Shown here piece after piece: positions 17,575 through 25,996 of a stretch of 30,236 nt of DNA. Origin of the DNA: a virus; the IMG/VR virus record IMGVR_UViG_3300021964_000325, positions 1 through 30,236 of that record, one strand, 5' to 3'. The translations under genes and the position numbers were made by a program. Position 1 is the first letter of the stretch; each line of letters begins with the position of its first letter. A model generated the notes under the pieces. It was not told where the DNA came from. It saw only the letters and a list, made by a program, of their open reading frames with translations, and did not search any database.

Positions 17575-19184
17575 ACAGCAACTGTTTCCCAATGAAATGT
17601 TGATGATATATCGTGTTTGACACAATATTTTTTTAAATGATTAATTTTGTCTACACCACCTGATTGATATTCACCAAAGTAGAAGTTTTCTTTGTAATCA
17701 CTCATCAACTTTTCCCATAACTTCTCATCTGTTTCTGCCTGTCTTACAAGAGGCCACATTTCATCTGGATAATATGCATATAAAGAGAATGTTTTTGATA
17801 ATCCAATCATATCATTTCTTTGTAGATATGGTTTAGGCATAATAATTCCATTTATATCTTTTTCTGTTAAGAAACCATTACCGAAAATACCTTCATCTGG
17901 TTTTAGAAATCCAGCGTCTTCTGCAATTGTTCTTAAACCAGTACCTCTATAAGGCTGCCATATTGCAATTGTAAGACCATCATACCCTTCTGCATGTCTA
18001 ATAAGTCTTGCAGTATCCATGACCATATCACGAGTTTCAAATGGCATACCAATAATTATGTTCAAACTATATGGAATGTTACTTTCATTAATATATTTGA
18101 AATGTTTTATATAATCTTCATTTGTTGGTGTTCTTTTAAGATAGTTTCTTCTATAATCTTCATTACCAGATTCAACACCAAAAGTCATACGATATGCACC
18201 ACAATCTTTTAACGCCTCTAGAATATCTGGTTTACAATTTTCTATTCGTGTATTAAACCAAAATGGTATTTGATATTTACTCCACATTTTTGCAAATTCA
18301 AATATCTCTTTCTTTGGTCTCGCAAGAAAACTATCATCAATAAAGATAACTAAATCTGGTTCTAATCCTTTATCAATAAAATCTTGTAATTCTCTTTCAA
18401 CAACATCTGCAGGTTTTCTTCTCATAAAGTTTCCCAAGTCAAGAGTTTTTGCGATATCTCTAGTTGTCGGTGAGTTACAATATGTACATTGATATGGACA
18501 ACCACGATATGTTTCCATACTTACTGCACGATAGAAATGTTTACCACCCATAGGTCTTTGCCATCTATGGTTTTTATAACAACTAAAATCTGGTATTACT
18601 TCTGTTATATCAACTAACTTTGCAGGTTTGTTTCTATGTATTTTACCATTATCATCTTTCCACCAAACCCCATCAATAGTTGTAAATGCTTTCTTTTCTT
18701 TAAATGCACGAATAGCTTGACGAACAACTGTTTCACCTTCATACCGACAAATCATGTTAACTAAAGGTTCTTTTAATAATTGGTCTGGAACTGACATAGC
18801 ATAAACACCACCTGCGATATGAGGTATGTTTCTATCTTTAATACTATCTAACATCTTTAATCCTATTTCAACTACATCTTCTTGCATGTGAATAAGAATT
18901 AAATCTGGTTGATATTCGTCTATAGTTTGAATAAAGTCTGGTATAATTTGTTTTGGTGATTTAACATCAAAGTAATCTGCATCAGTATCACCTCTTTGGT
19001 TACCTCTGTTTGCACCATACTTTGCCATAAGAATATGTCTGTTTTCATATTCTTCAGAATATTGAGTTGTTTCAAATAAACGAAACTCTGCACCTTCTTC
19101 TTTACAAATACTATGAAATAAACCCACTGCAATTGCAGGTGTCATCATTAATGGAAGATTTGGATATGCCATTAATACTTTCAA
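17571..19184 (-). CDS. Radical SAM enzyme with cobalamin-binding-type N-terminal domain
   Basis: This 537-aa protein has the two-domain plan of B12-type radical SAM enzymes. The N-terminal 150 residues look like a Rossmann-type cobalamin-binding domain (KVLMAYPN, PDLILIHMQED, PHIAGGVYA, RYEGE), but no clear DxHxxG base-off motif is visible. The radical SAM core follows, with the cluster motif GCPYQCTYC (C229, C233, C236), FIDDS near 282-286, NTRIE near 311 and FGVESG (335-340). The C-terminal 130 residues are a typical family extension. Such enzymes methylate, rearrange or cyclise unreactive carbons, and class members act on sugars, lipids and natural products. The start is TTG at 19184, chosen because of the strong ribosome site and because the first beta strand would be lost from the next ATG (19172). 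Confidence 0.85.
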   Translation of the reverse strand: MKVLMAYPNLPLMMTPAIAVGLFHSICKEEGAEFRLFETTQYSEEYENRHILMAKYGANRGNQRGDTDADYFDVKSPKQIIPDFIQTIDEYQPDLILIHMQEDVVEIGLKMLDSIKDRNIPHIAGGVYAMSVPDQLLKEPLVNMICRYEGETVVRQAIRAFKEKKAFTTIDGVWWKDDNGKIHRNKPAKLVDITEVIPDFSCYKNHRWQRPMGGKHFYRAVSMETYRGCPYQCTYCNSPTTRDIAKTLDLGNFMRRKPADVVERELQDFIDKGLEPDLVIFIDDSFLARPKKEIFEFAKMWSKYQIPFWFNTRIENCKPDILEALKDCGAYRMTFGVESGNEDYRRNYLKRTPTNEDYIKHFKYINESNIPYSLNIIIGMPFETRDMVMDTARLIRHAEGYDGLTIAIWQPYRGTGLRTIAEDAGFLKPDEGIFGNGFLTEKDINGIIMPKPYLQRNDMIGLSKTFSLYAYYPDEMWPLVRQAETDEKLWEKLMSDYKENFYFGEYQSGGVDKINHLKKYCVKHDISSTFHWETVAV

Positions 19185-19188
19185 GATT

Positions 19189-19195
19189 CTCTCCT
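19189..19195 (-). promoter_or_regulatory. Ribosome binding site supporting a TTG start
   Basis: On the minus strand AGGAGAG stands six to seven bases ahead of the TTG at 19184, immediately after the previous gene's stop codon. It supports the non-ATG start of the cobalamin-type radical SAM gene over the in-frame ATG at 19172. Confidence 0.75.
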
Positions 19196-19197
19196 GT

Positions 19198-20169
19198 CTA
19201 TATTCTAAACTCTCTCATATCAAATAGTCCACCAGTCAATACATTGTATGATGTTTCGAAGTTAGACCACACCATCGCCTCTGGTGTTTCATATAACATA
19301 TCACACCCTCTACAATATGGTACCTCATCAAATCTATGTTCTCTGTGCATCTTTCTTAAGTGTTCGTACTCTTTACCATTCCATATTTCTTCAATAGTAT
19401 TCTCTGATAAATGACCTAGTACTGCTTTACTATCTTGACCAAGAACCATACAACACGGAACGACTGCACCTTTTTTACCATCATTACCACCTGCACGAAT
19501 AATGATATCTGGTGAGAATGGTCTACCACAAGAACGTCTAACTGACTTTTGTTTACGCCAAGTAATCTCATCATAGACACCTGACCAATTGTGCATACGC
19601 CATATAGAGGCCTTGATACCAGGCACCTTATTAATAAAGTTCTTTTGATACTGTTCTATTTCATATTCTTGATTATCATTATCTAACACGAGATGATATG
19701 AACCAATCGTTGCATCTGAACCTGATTCTTTGATGTATGCAATCATATCGTTTGCATTTTTAATAATCATATCAAGATTATCTTCGGACATCCATTCTTT
19801 ATATTTCTCACGATTATAACCAGTAACAGAGAATCGTGCAAAGTGTAAACCAGCATCTACGATATCTTTCATAAACTGTCCTTGCATTAAAGAACCGTTT
19901 GTGATGAAAGACATTTTAAATCCTCTTTCGTGTCCTGACTCTATGAACTTTGGAAGTTTCTTATTCATACCAGGCTCACCTGAACCTTCAAGATATATTT
20001 CTTCTACTTCTGAATCTATCAGTTGGTCTAATATATTAAGATACATTTGATAGTTCATCATCTGACGAAATGGTCTTTCACGACCACCATCAAACGAATG
20101 AGGACACATCTGACACTTGTAATTACAAGCACCACAGACTTCTATAACCGCTTTTTTAATGGGTAACAT
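19198..20169 (-). CDS. Radical SAM/SPASM-type protein
   Basis: This 323-aa protein has a radical SAM cluster motif close to the N-terminus (CNYKCQMC: C15, C19, C22), a GSGEP motif (about 62-66) that is the usual SAM-contacting GGEP loop, and SFITNGS near 87. The C-terminal half has the SPASM-type arrangement of auxiliary-cluster cysteines: C214, a CC pair at 239-240, then LGHLSENTIEEIWNGKEY and CRGC at 286-289. SPASM enzymes modify peptides, proteins, sugars or nucleotides using extra iron-sulphur clusters. The gene has a strong ribosome site (TAAGGAG, 20174-20180) and is the first of the minus-strand modification operon, 13 bases ahead of the cobalamin-type enzyme. Substrate unknown. Confidence 0.85.
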   Translation of the reverse strand: MLPIKKAVIEVCGACNYKCQMCPHSFDGGRERPFRQMMNYQMYLNILDQLIDSEVEEIYLEGSGEPGMNKKLPKFIESGHERGFKMSFITNGSLMQGQFMKDIVDAGLHFARFSVTGYNREKYKEWMSEDNLDMIIKNANDMIAYIKESGSDATIGSYHLVLDNDNQEYEIEQYQKNFINKVPGIKASIWRMHNWSGVYDEITWRKQKSVRRSCGRPFSPDIIIRAGGNDGKKGAVVPCCMVLGQDSKAVLGHLSENTIEEIWNGKEYEHLRKMHREHRFDEVPYCRGCDMLYETPEAMVWSNFETSYNVLTGGLFDMREFRI

Positions 20170-20232
20170 AATACTCCTTATAATAATTATATATAATTAT
20201 AACATAAATTGTAACATATGTAAATATTTATT
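20170..20232. promoter_or_regulatory. Divergent promoter region between two radical SAM genes
   Basis: These 63 bases are almost all A and T and separate head-to-head operons. Near the plus-strand start, the palindrome TAAATATTTA creates AATAAATA on the minus strand (20225-20232) and TGTAAATA on the plus strand (20219-20226), each one mismatch from the late core TATAAATA. A TATAAT at 20179-20184 on the plus strand could be a sigma70-type minus-10 box. The minus gene has a strong ribosome site; the plus gene has none. Confidence 0.5.
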
Positions 20233-21405
20233 ATGACAGAAAACAAGTATTGTACTTTACCTTTCAATGAAATCTTTAGTGATAACACTTCAAGTTATAG
20301 ACTTTGTTGTTTTGCAACAAAGAATAAATCTCTAGAAAAGTATAACGCAATAAACACATTACCTTTTGATTACTTTATGTCTGACGAAATGGAACAGATT
20401 CGTCAAGACATGATGGAAGGCAAAAGAATACAAGGCTGTGAATATTGTTATAAACTTGAGGACGCAGGTAAACCATCACCGAGAATTGCAAAGTATAATA
20501 AAAAATTCCAGAAAACTGCACACGTTAATAAAATAGATTTAAAACTGCGTATTGGTGGTTCACATTGTAATCTTGGGTGTTACATGTGTATACCATACAA
20601 CTCATCATTTAGACGACAAGAATTAAAACAATCTGGTATTGATAAGATATGGAATACTTTAGATAATTCAACTCTGACTGAAGAAGAAATGAATGACGGT
20701 ATTGGTTTTACTATTGAGAATAACGCAAAAAATGTTAGTATGAGAAGATTTGATGAGATAGTGAATAACATATTAGAAAATATAGACAAGGTTAATAGTA
20801 TAAAATTCATAGGTGGCGAGCCAGTTATTATTCCTCGTATGTGGGAGATAATGGATAGAATACCAGATGAAAATGCTAAAGATATAAAGATAAGATTTCA
20901 AACGAATCTTACGAATTTAAACTTTAATAATTATAGCATATTTGATATACCAAACAGATTTAAAAGTTTGACTATGGATATATCTGCTGACCATTATGGT
21001 GAGAAGTTGAGTTGGATAAGATATCCTATTGATGTAAAACAGTTTGAAAGAAACCTAGTAGACGCAAAAGAATATCTGTCTGGTATTGCGTGTACTGTCA
21101 ATCTATTAAACGTTAATGACTTATTTGAGATAAGAGATTATTATAGAAACAACTTTGGTATAGAAACATATTTCCATAATGTTGTTGCCAATCCTACATC
21201 TTTGTCATGTAAAAACGTAAGAAATAAAGAAGAATTGTTAGAGAAATATCAAGGTAAAGATTTCGAGATGGTAAGAGGTGAATTAACAAAAGAGTTTAAT
21301 GAAAGAGAATTACAACAAGGAATTAACTATTGTTTAAGTTTGGCGAAGTATCGCAATATAGATTTTCGGAAAGTATTTGAAGATGTGGCCGACAAAATAC
21401 TTTGA
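20233..21405 (+). CDS. Radical SAM protein with N-terminal twitch-like cysteine module
   Basis: This 390-aa protein has an unusual domain order. The first 75 residues carry cysteines typical of an auxiliary cluster module (C7 in YCTLPF, CC at 25-26, GCEYC at 69-72), which in most relatives lies at the C-terminus. The radical SAM core follows, with CNLGCYMC (C112, C116, C119), GGEP at 194-197 and FQTNLTNL near 222. This plan is seen in phage-encoded twitch-type radical SAM proteins of unknown substrate. The gene opens a plus-strand block diverging from the minus operon. There is no Shine-Dalgarno site before the ATG, only AT-rich DNA. Its end overlaps the next radical SAM gene by 23 bases, so the two enzymes are probably made together. 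Confidence 0.82.
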   Translation: MTENKYCTLPFNEIFSDNTSSYRLCCFATKNKSLEKYNAINTLPFDYFMSDEMEQIRQDMMEGKRIQGCEYCYKLEDAGKPSPRIAKYNKKFQKTAHVNKIDLKLRIGGSHCNLGCYMCIPYNSSFRRQELKQSGIDKIWNTLDNSTLTEEEMNDGIGFTIENNAKNVSMRRFDEIVNNILENIDKVNSIKFIGGEPVIIPRMWEIMDRIPDENAKDIKIRFQTNLTNLNFNNYSIFDIPNRFKSLTMDISADHYGEKLSWIRYPIDVKQFERNLVDAKEYLSGIACTVNLLNVNDLFEIRDYYRNNFGIETYFHNVVANPTSLSCKNVRNKEELLEKYQGKDFEMVRGELTKEFNERELQQGINYCLSLAKYRNIDFRKVFEDVADKIL

Positions 21406-22438
21406 TATATTTGCAGATATAACAACACATTGTAATGCTGGTTGTCCTCAATGTCATAGAACAAATTCTGATGGATTAAAGAAGGCAGATTGGTTACCAT
21501 TAATTAGTTGGTCATTAGAAGATTTCAAAAGAGCGTATAGACCTAGTACATTAAAACTAACAAATGTATTTCAGATATGTGGTACTTGGGGTGACCCAAT
21601 AATGAATAAAGACATATTTGAAATATGTAAATATATTATTAAAGAAACAAAAGATAATTTACAAAAGACTATTATCATAATTAATACAAATGGTAGTATT
21701 CGTGATGAGAAATGGTGGTGGGATTTAGGTATATTATGTGGTGATAGATTAAGAGTTGTTTTTGGTATTGATGGTAAAGACAATCATCAACATCAGTTAT
21801 ATAGAAAGTTTACTAATTTAGATAAAGTACTTGAAAATATGAAATCTTTATCTATGACGAAGGCGAAAGCTGTTGCACAAACTATATTGTTTAAACACAA
21901 TCAAGATGATTTGCAAGAAATAAAAGAGTTATGTTTAAAATATGGTGCTAAAAATCATAGTTATATTTGGTCAGACAGATTATCAGAAAAAAATAGATAT
22001 TTTGAATATACAAATGCTGATGGTTCAAAATATACACTAGAATATGCCGACAAGAAACCAGAAGAGATAGAAGGAATTAAATTAAAAACTAAAGAGAAAA
22101 AAATTGAAGATGATATCATATCTTGTAAATGGTTAAACAATAGAAAAATACTTATAAATCCAGATGGACAAGTAATTCCTTGTTGTTATCTAGCTAATAA
22201 TTATTATCAGTTTGGTCCACAAGTATTTGCTAATCAAACAATGATTGATTATAAGAAACAAGAAAAAGAACACAATATATTTTATAAACCAATTGAAGAA
22301 ATATTAAAAGATAGTAAATGGTTTAATCAACAATTACCTGAAAGTTGGGAATCTAATCCAATACGACAATGCAGTAAATATTGTAGTAAGGCAGGAAAAA
22401 GTTTCAACAAGTTACAAAGATTACAAGAAAATGATTAA
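21383..22438 (+). CDS. Radical SAM/SPASM-type protein, CGxxGDP variety, copy A
   Basis: This 351-aa protein has a cluster motif in CNAGCPQC (C17, C21, C24), preceded by an FDIFADITTH strand. In place of GGEP it has CGTWGDP (66-72), followed by INTNGS (100-105) and FGIDGKD (127-133). The C-terminal half has SPASM-type cysteines: C248, INPDGQVIPCC (267-268) and CSKYC (330-334). It is clearly related to the protein at 25997-26977, which has CGNYGDP in the same place. I chose ATG at 21383 over a TTG two codons earlier. It overlaps the upstream radical SAM gene by 23 bases and the downstream glycosyltransferase by eight (ATGATTAA), implying coupled synthesis. Substrate unknown. Confidence 0.83.
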   Translation: MWPTKYFDIFADITTHCNAGCPQCHRTNSDGLKKADWLPLISWSLEDFKRAYRPSTLKLTNVFQICGTWGDPIMNKDIFEICKYIIKETKDNLQKTIIIINTNGSIRDEKWWWDLGILCGDRLRVVFGIDGKDNHQHQLYRKFTNLDKVLENMKSLSMTKAKAVAQTILFKHNQDDLQEIKELCLKYGAKNHSYIWSDRLSEKNRYFEYTNADGSKYTLEYADKKPEEIEGIKLKTKEKKIEDDIISCKWLNNRKILINPDGQVIPCCYLANNYYQFGPQVFANQTMIDYKKQEKEHNIFYKPIEEILKDSKWFNQQLPESWESNPIRQCSKYCSKAGKSFNKLQRLQEND

Positions 22439-23171
22439 GATATTTTGTTTATATTACCAAGGCAAATACAGTACAGACTATGTTGCTAATCTCTACAACT
22501 CTCTTAAAAAACATTGTGATGTTGACTTTGAGTTTGTATGTTATAGCGATAGTGAAGTTCTCGCAGACAGAGTGATACCTCTCAAACAAAATGGTATCAT
22601 AAGAGAACATTGGTATAAACTACAATTTTTTGATAAGAACTTTACTGGTGATGGTGATATTATTGTTATGGACATTGACCAACTAATTGTAAGTAATATT
22701 ACAGAAATGGTCAACTGGCCCGTAGAAGAAAACGAACTTGTGTCATATACTAAATGGTGGAATAAAAGTCCTCATACAACAATCAATGGTGGTTGGTATA
22801 AATTCAAAGCAGGTAGTTTAGACTTTGTTTGGAAAAAATATATAGAGGACCCTGTTAGATGGCAATTACATTACTATAACAATCTTGTTGTACATTTTAA
22901 ATACTTTGGTGAACAAAACTTTGTAGAGGATACTTGCAGAGAAGAAGGTGTAAAGATTACCATGATGCCTGGTAAATGGGTTGGTAAATGGTCAAAAATA
23001 TTTGAACAGAATCTAACTTACAATGAATTGTATAGAGATAGTTTTAATGAAGAATTTCAGGTTATGGGTGATGAAATAAATTCTAATCTAAAAATTATAC
23101 ACTTTGCAAATCCAGATAACTATATAATGACTGAACGATACAATTGGATAAGAGAACATTGGCATGCTTAA
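22431..23171 (+). CDS. GT-A-like glycosyltransferase
   Basis: This 246-aa protein begins with a beta strand followed by YYQGKYSTDYVANLYNSL, then FVCYSD near 35-40, and has a probable metal and sugar-nucleotide motif MDIDQL (D81, D83), the DxD signature of GT-A enzymes such as GT8-like transferases. A later region has TTINGGWYKFKAG near 117-128, matching the acceptor-side loop of such enzymes, and LKIIHFANPDN near the end. It is related in its first 90 residues to the proteins at 23164 and 29440. It is probably cytoplasmic, with no membrane segment. The ATG lies inside the end of the previous radical SAM gene and the stop overlaps the next glycosyltransferase start, each by eight bases. Confidence 0.75.
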   Translation: MIKIFCLYYQGKYSTDYVANLYNSLKKHCDVDFEFVCYSDSEVLADRVIPLKQNGIIREHWYKLQFFDKNFTGDGDIIVMDIDQLIVSNITEMVNWPVEENELVSYTKWWNKSPHTTINGGWYKFKAGSLDFVWKKYIEDPVRWQLHYYNNLVVHFKYFGEQNFVEDTCREEGVKITMMPGKWVGKWSKIFEQNLTYNELYRDSFNEEFQVMGDEINSNLKIIHFANPDNYIMTERYNWIREHWHA

Positions 23172-23772
23172 TATAATATGTGTTTGTACTGGTGATAAGT
23201 ATCACCCAATCTATATTGACAATTTAAAATATATGCTTGACAAGTTCTCAGGTTTAGAGTATGATAAGTTCAATGTAGTAAGTGAAGATAGACACGAGGG
23301 TGTATTCAATAAACTACAAATCTTCGAACGATTCACAGAGAACTACAATATATATTTTGACCTAGATGTAATTATTCGTGGTGATTGTAATAAGTTTATA
23401 TCACAGGCACTATCAGTCATATACGCATGGTGGCGTCCTGCATACCACACACCAATCAACAGTTCTATCATATCTTGGTATGGCAATAAGTCATACATAT
23501 ACAAAGACTTTATGGAGCAACCAGATTACTACATGGTCAAGTATCATAAAGGCATAGACCAATATTTACACGAGAACCACGAATACATTACCTTTCCCTA
23601 TGGTGGTGTTTGTTCCTATCAAACAATACTTGATGAAAGAGAATTTAGTGTATACTTATTCAATCAACGATATAAATCTATGCAGATTCCTGGCTGGTAT
23701 TCGAAGTATCTTCTACCACAATTTCAATCCCATTTTCAACATTGTCAAGATGAATATCAATTGCAGCTCTAA
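23164..23772 (+). CDS. GT-A-like glycosyltransferase, short form
   Basis: This 202-aa protein has the same opening as the protein at 29440 (NIICVCTGDKYHPIYIDNL against NVICVKQGDKYSSDYVNRL) and a DxD motif in FDLDVI (D66, D68). It then has VIYAWWRP and PINSSIISWY, which match VLYAQWKE and LYNSSIMKWEW in the later copy, and KYHKGIDQYL, which matches KYQGVDRYL. By alignment its natural C-terminus is near IPGWYSKYLL; the last 18 or so residues run over the 3' end of the opposing gene at 23678. The gene is coupled to the preceding glycosyltransferase by an ATGCTTAA overlap. The small size implies a minimal catalytic domain; donor unknown. Confidence 0.72.
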   Translation: MLNIICVCTGDKYHPIYIDNLKYMLDKFSGLEYDKFNVVSEDRHEGVFNKLQIFERFTENYNIYFDLDVIIRGDCNKFISQALSVIYAWWRPAYHTPINSSIISWYGNKSYIYKDFMEQPDYYMVKYHKGIDQYLHENHEYITFPYGGVCSYQTILDEREFSVYLFNQRYKSMQIPGWYSKYLLPQFQSHFQHCQDEYQLQL

Positions 23773-24265
23773 CAACTTCTAAAGGTGTTGCAGCTCTTCT
23801 TAATGCCTTCTTTAAATCAGTATTAGTGTTTTGACGAATATGTGGCATTTCAAACAACTCTAATTTTATTGAGAACAAATTGTTAATTTCTGATTCTTTT
23901 GATTCATCAAATGGTTCAAATAATGAAGTTAGAAAAGTTGTGTATGAACGCACATCTGCAAGTCCAGAAGAGAATATTAAACCTTCTCTCTTTGCAATTT
24001 CCATTACTTCTAATTCATAGTTATATCTTGCTTCTCTTATCCAACGATAAGTATTTGCATGAATATTATCTAAATCATCACAGTTTTCTAGTACCCAATT
24101 ATATTGAGGTGAATCAACTGGAAATGCTGATGCAGTGTATTGACGTTCTGTATTTAGTTCATCTTCATTTTTAATATAAAGTAATTCTATAATACTTTTT
24201 TCATCATTAGTAAATCTTGCACTGCCTTTTACATATTGACAGTCCTTTGGAAATGCTCTACTCAT
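23678..24265 (-). CDS. Unrecognised 195-aa protein
   Basis: I do not recognise this family. It is a soluble protein with a charged N-terminus (SRAFPKDCQYVKGSARFTNDEKS), a YNWVLENCDDLDNIHANTY region, a helical EARYNYELEVMEIAKREG segment and a helical DLKKALRRAATPLEVVRAAIDIHL segment; the C-terminus is acidic. There is no signal peptide, membrane segment or obvious catalytic motif. It looks like a real gene: a strong ribosome site (TAAGGAG, 24271-24277) precedes the ATG and an exact late-promoter core lies upstream. It is a lone minus-strand gene between plus-strand glycosyltransferases and overlaps the end of one of them by 95 bases, tail to tail. Late expression and solubility would suit a minor virion or assembly protein, which is speculation. 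Confidence 0.7.
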   Translation of the reverse strand: MSRAFPKDCQYVKGSARFTNDEKSIIELLYIKNEDELNTERQYTASAFPVDSPQYNWVLENCDDLDNIHANTYRWIREARYNYELEVMEIAKREGLIFSSGLADVRSYTTFLTSLFEPFDESKESEINNLFSIKLELFEMPHIRQNTNTDLKKALRRAATPLEVVRAAIDIHLDNVENGIEIVVEDTSNTSQESA

Positions 24266-24300
24266 AATTACTCCTTATGTTTTTCATTTCACTTTAAATT

Positions 24301-24308
24301 TATTTATA
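24301..24308 (-). promoter_or_regulatory. T4-type late promoter core ahead of the 195-aa gene
   Basis: Exact TATAAATA on the minus strand, 35 bases upstream of the ATG at 24265, with a strong ribosome site between. The surrounding DNA is nearly all A and T and is shared with the divergent plus-strand glycosyltransferase gene. Confidence 0.68.
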
Positions 24309-24327
24309 TATACAATTAGAGTTTATT

Positions 24328-25200
24328 ATGAGAATTGTTTTTAGTCTATACATAGATATTCCTTCCGAAAATTTAGATTATCAACCACCATACAACGGTG
24401 ATGATATGTCTAAAACACAAAGAACAAAACTACAGTTTATTGAACACTACGATAGACTAAAAGAATCACATCAACAATACGCATATGATATTTCAACAGA
24501 GTATGAACTCTTTGAATATGATGATTCATATAAAGAATACCATAAAATGTTCAAAGAAAAATATCCTATGATTAATGATTATTGTATAGTTAACTTTTAT
24601 AAGATATATTTGTTGTATGAATTATCTAAACACTATGACGAAATATTATATCTTGATTTTGATGTAGTTCCAGTTACTGATGATGATTTCTTTGATGTGT
24701 GGAATTTAGATAGAGGTGTTGCAATATTAAACAATAATGATGATTACACATTAAAAATGCAACAAAGTCCTATGTTCAATAAAAGAAAGGCGTCTAACCG
24801 AAGCCCTCTTGCAAAGTACTGGAACGCAAAGGCTATGTTATTTGAAGAAGGACACCGTACGAACATAGATGTTTTCAACACAGGTATTATTGGTATTAAC
24901 AAAGAACACATAGATAAGTTAGATTACTTTGGTAACTTTGATAAGACAATAGAGTTAATGACACGAGTGAAAAACGATACAAGTTTTTATCCACAAGATA
25001 CACTAGATATGTTTGGTTATGATAATGAAACGATATGGTCTTATAAAACAAAAGTAAATAAAGTAAAAACACAATGGCTAGATAAGGAATGGCATTTTTT
25101 CTTTGACCCAATATCAACATGGATTCCAAAGAAAAGTAAGTTTGTTCATTGTATTAATAAGAGATTTGATGATGTCTGGGAATTCAAGAGTAATCTTTAG
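24328..25200 (+). CDS. GT-A-like glycosyltransferase, long form A
   Basis: This 290-aa protein opens with a RIVFSLYIDI strand and, after a helical region, has YDEILYLDFDVVP, whose DFD (D110, D112) is the expected DxD site of a GT-A transferase. Further landmarks are IDVFNTGIIGINKEH near 180-194, a typical acceptor-loop phrase, and a closing KKSKFVHCINKRFD. All these features recur in the next protein (VIFSVYQEV, YDEVLYLDLDVIP, NIVNTGVIGGNKDA, VIFVHVINKKFE), so the two are tandem paralogues. There are no membrane segments. The start follows a weak TTAGAG sequence. The gene diverges from the unrecognised 195-aa gene. Substrate unknown. Confidence 0.75.
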   Translation: MRIVFSLYIDIPSENLDYQPPYNGDDMSKTQRTKLQFIEHYDRLKESHQQYAYDISTEYELFEYDDSYKEYHKMFKEKYPMINDYCIVNFYKIYLLYELSKHYDEILYLDFDVVPVTDDDFFDVWNLDRGVAILNNNDDYTLKMQQSPMFNKRKASNRSPLAKYWNAKAMLFEEGHRTNIDVFNTGIIGINKEHIDKLDYFGNFDKTIELMTRVKNDTSFYPQDTLDMFGYDNETIWSYKTKVNKVKTQWLDKEWHFFFDPISTWIPKKSKFVHCINKRFDDVWEFKSNL

Positions 25201-25996
25201 TGTATATCAAGAAGTAAAAGACCTTAGTGTTACTTCTTATAAAAAACAACAGTTACATTTATATAAAGACAAACTTGCTACAAAACAAAAACAATATGCA
25301 AAGTTTTGTGGTGCAGATTATTTTGTTTATGAAACTGATGAATTTCATATTGATGATTATACATCAATACAATTTATGAAAATAAAACAGTTTGAAGAAC
25401 TTGCAAAAAAGTATGATGAAGTTTTATATCTTGACCTTGATGTTATACCTTTTATGTTCAAAAACTTTTTTGAAGAACATGACTTATCAAAAATATGTAT
25501 TCTACAACAAGATGGAAAACAATGGGGATTAGATAGATGTTTTAAAAAATGGCCATTGTATGGACATTTAGACTCTTTAGATAATCAGAACTGTTGGGTA
25601 AAGGCTTGTTCTAAAAACTCCATGTTACTTTTAGAAAACTATAAAGTTTTAAATGACAACATAGTAAACACAGGCGTTATTGGTGGTAATAAAGATGCAA
25701 TAGGTGAACTGATGTTTGGTGAAAATTTAAATCATATGATTGAATTATTGTATACTGCACAGAAAGATAACGTATATCCAAAAGAAATACATCCATTTAT
25801 GATACCTAATAACGAAGTATTCTTTTCTTATCTTATTGAAAAAAATAAATTAACAATCAATAATATTGAAGAAAAATGGAATCATATAGTTGATGATACA
25901 ACAACATTAGGTAAAATAAATTGGAAAGAAGTTATATTCGTACATGTTATTAATAAAAAGTTTGAACAAACGTTTCCTGAATATAATCTATTTTAA
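25172..25996 (+). CDS. GT-A-like glycosyltransferase, long form B
   Basis: This 274-aa protein is a tandem paralogue of the preceding gene, with RVIFSVYQEV at the start, DLD (D88, D90) inside YDEVLYLDLDVIP, NTGVIGGNKDA in the middle and FVHVINKKFE near the end. The ATG at 25172 (or the adjacent one at 25169) gives a start matching the paralogue; a longer reading from 25103 lies wholly inside the upstream gene in another frame and is unlikely. It overlaps the upstream gene by 29 bases, and its stop codon directly abuts the stop of the convergent radical SAM gene with no bases between. It is probably cytoplasmic; donor and acceptor unknown. Confidence 0.75.
   Translation: MSGNSRVIFSVYQEVKDLSVTSYKKQQLHLYKDKLATKQKQYAKFCGADYFVYETDEFHIDDYTSIQFMKIKQFEELAKKYDEVLYLDLDVIPFMFKNFFEEHDLSKICILQQDGKQWGLDRCFKKWPLYGHLDSLDNQNCWVKACSKNSMLLLENYKVLNDNIVNTGVIGGNKDAIGELMFGENLNHMIELLYTAQKDNVYPKEIHPFMIPNNEVFFSYLIEKNKLTINNIEEKWNHIVDDTTTLGKINWKEVIFVHVINKKFEQTFPEYNLF

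Noticed and set aside
17575-17625. Upstream start for glycosyltransferase paralogue 1
   Set aside because: The ATG at 17574 overlaps the previous stop in ATGA style and matches the N-termini of the paralogues; the extension lies inside the previous gene.
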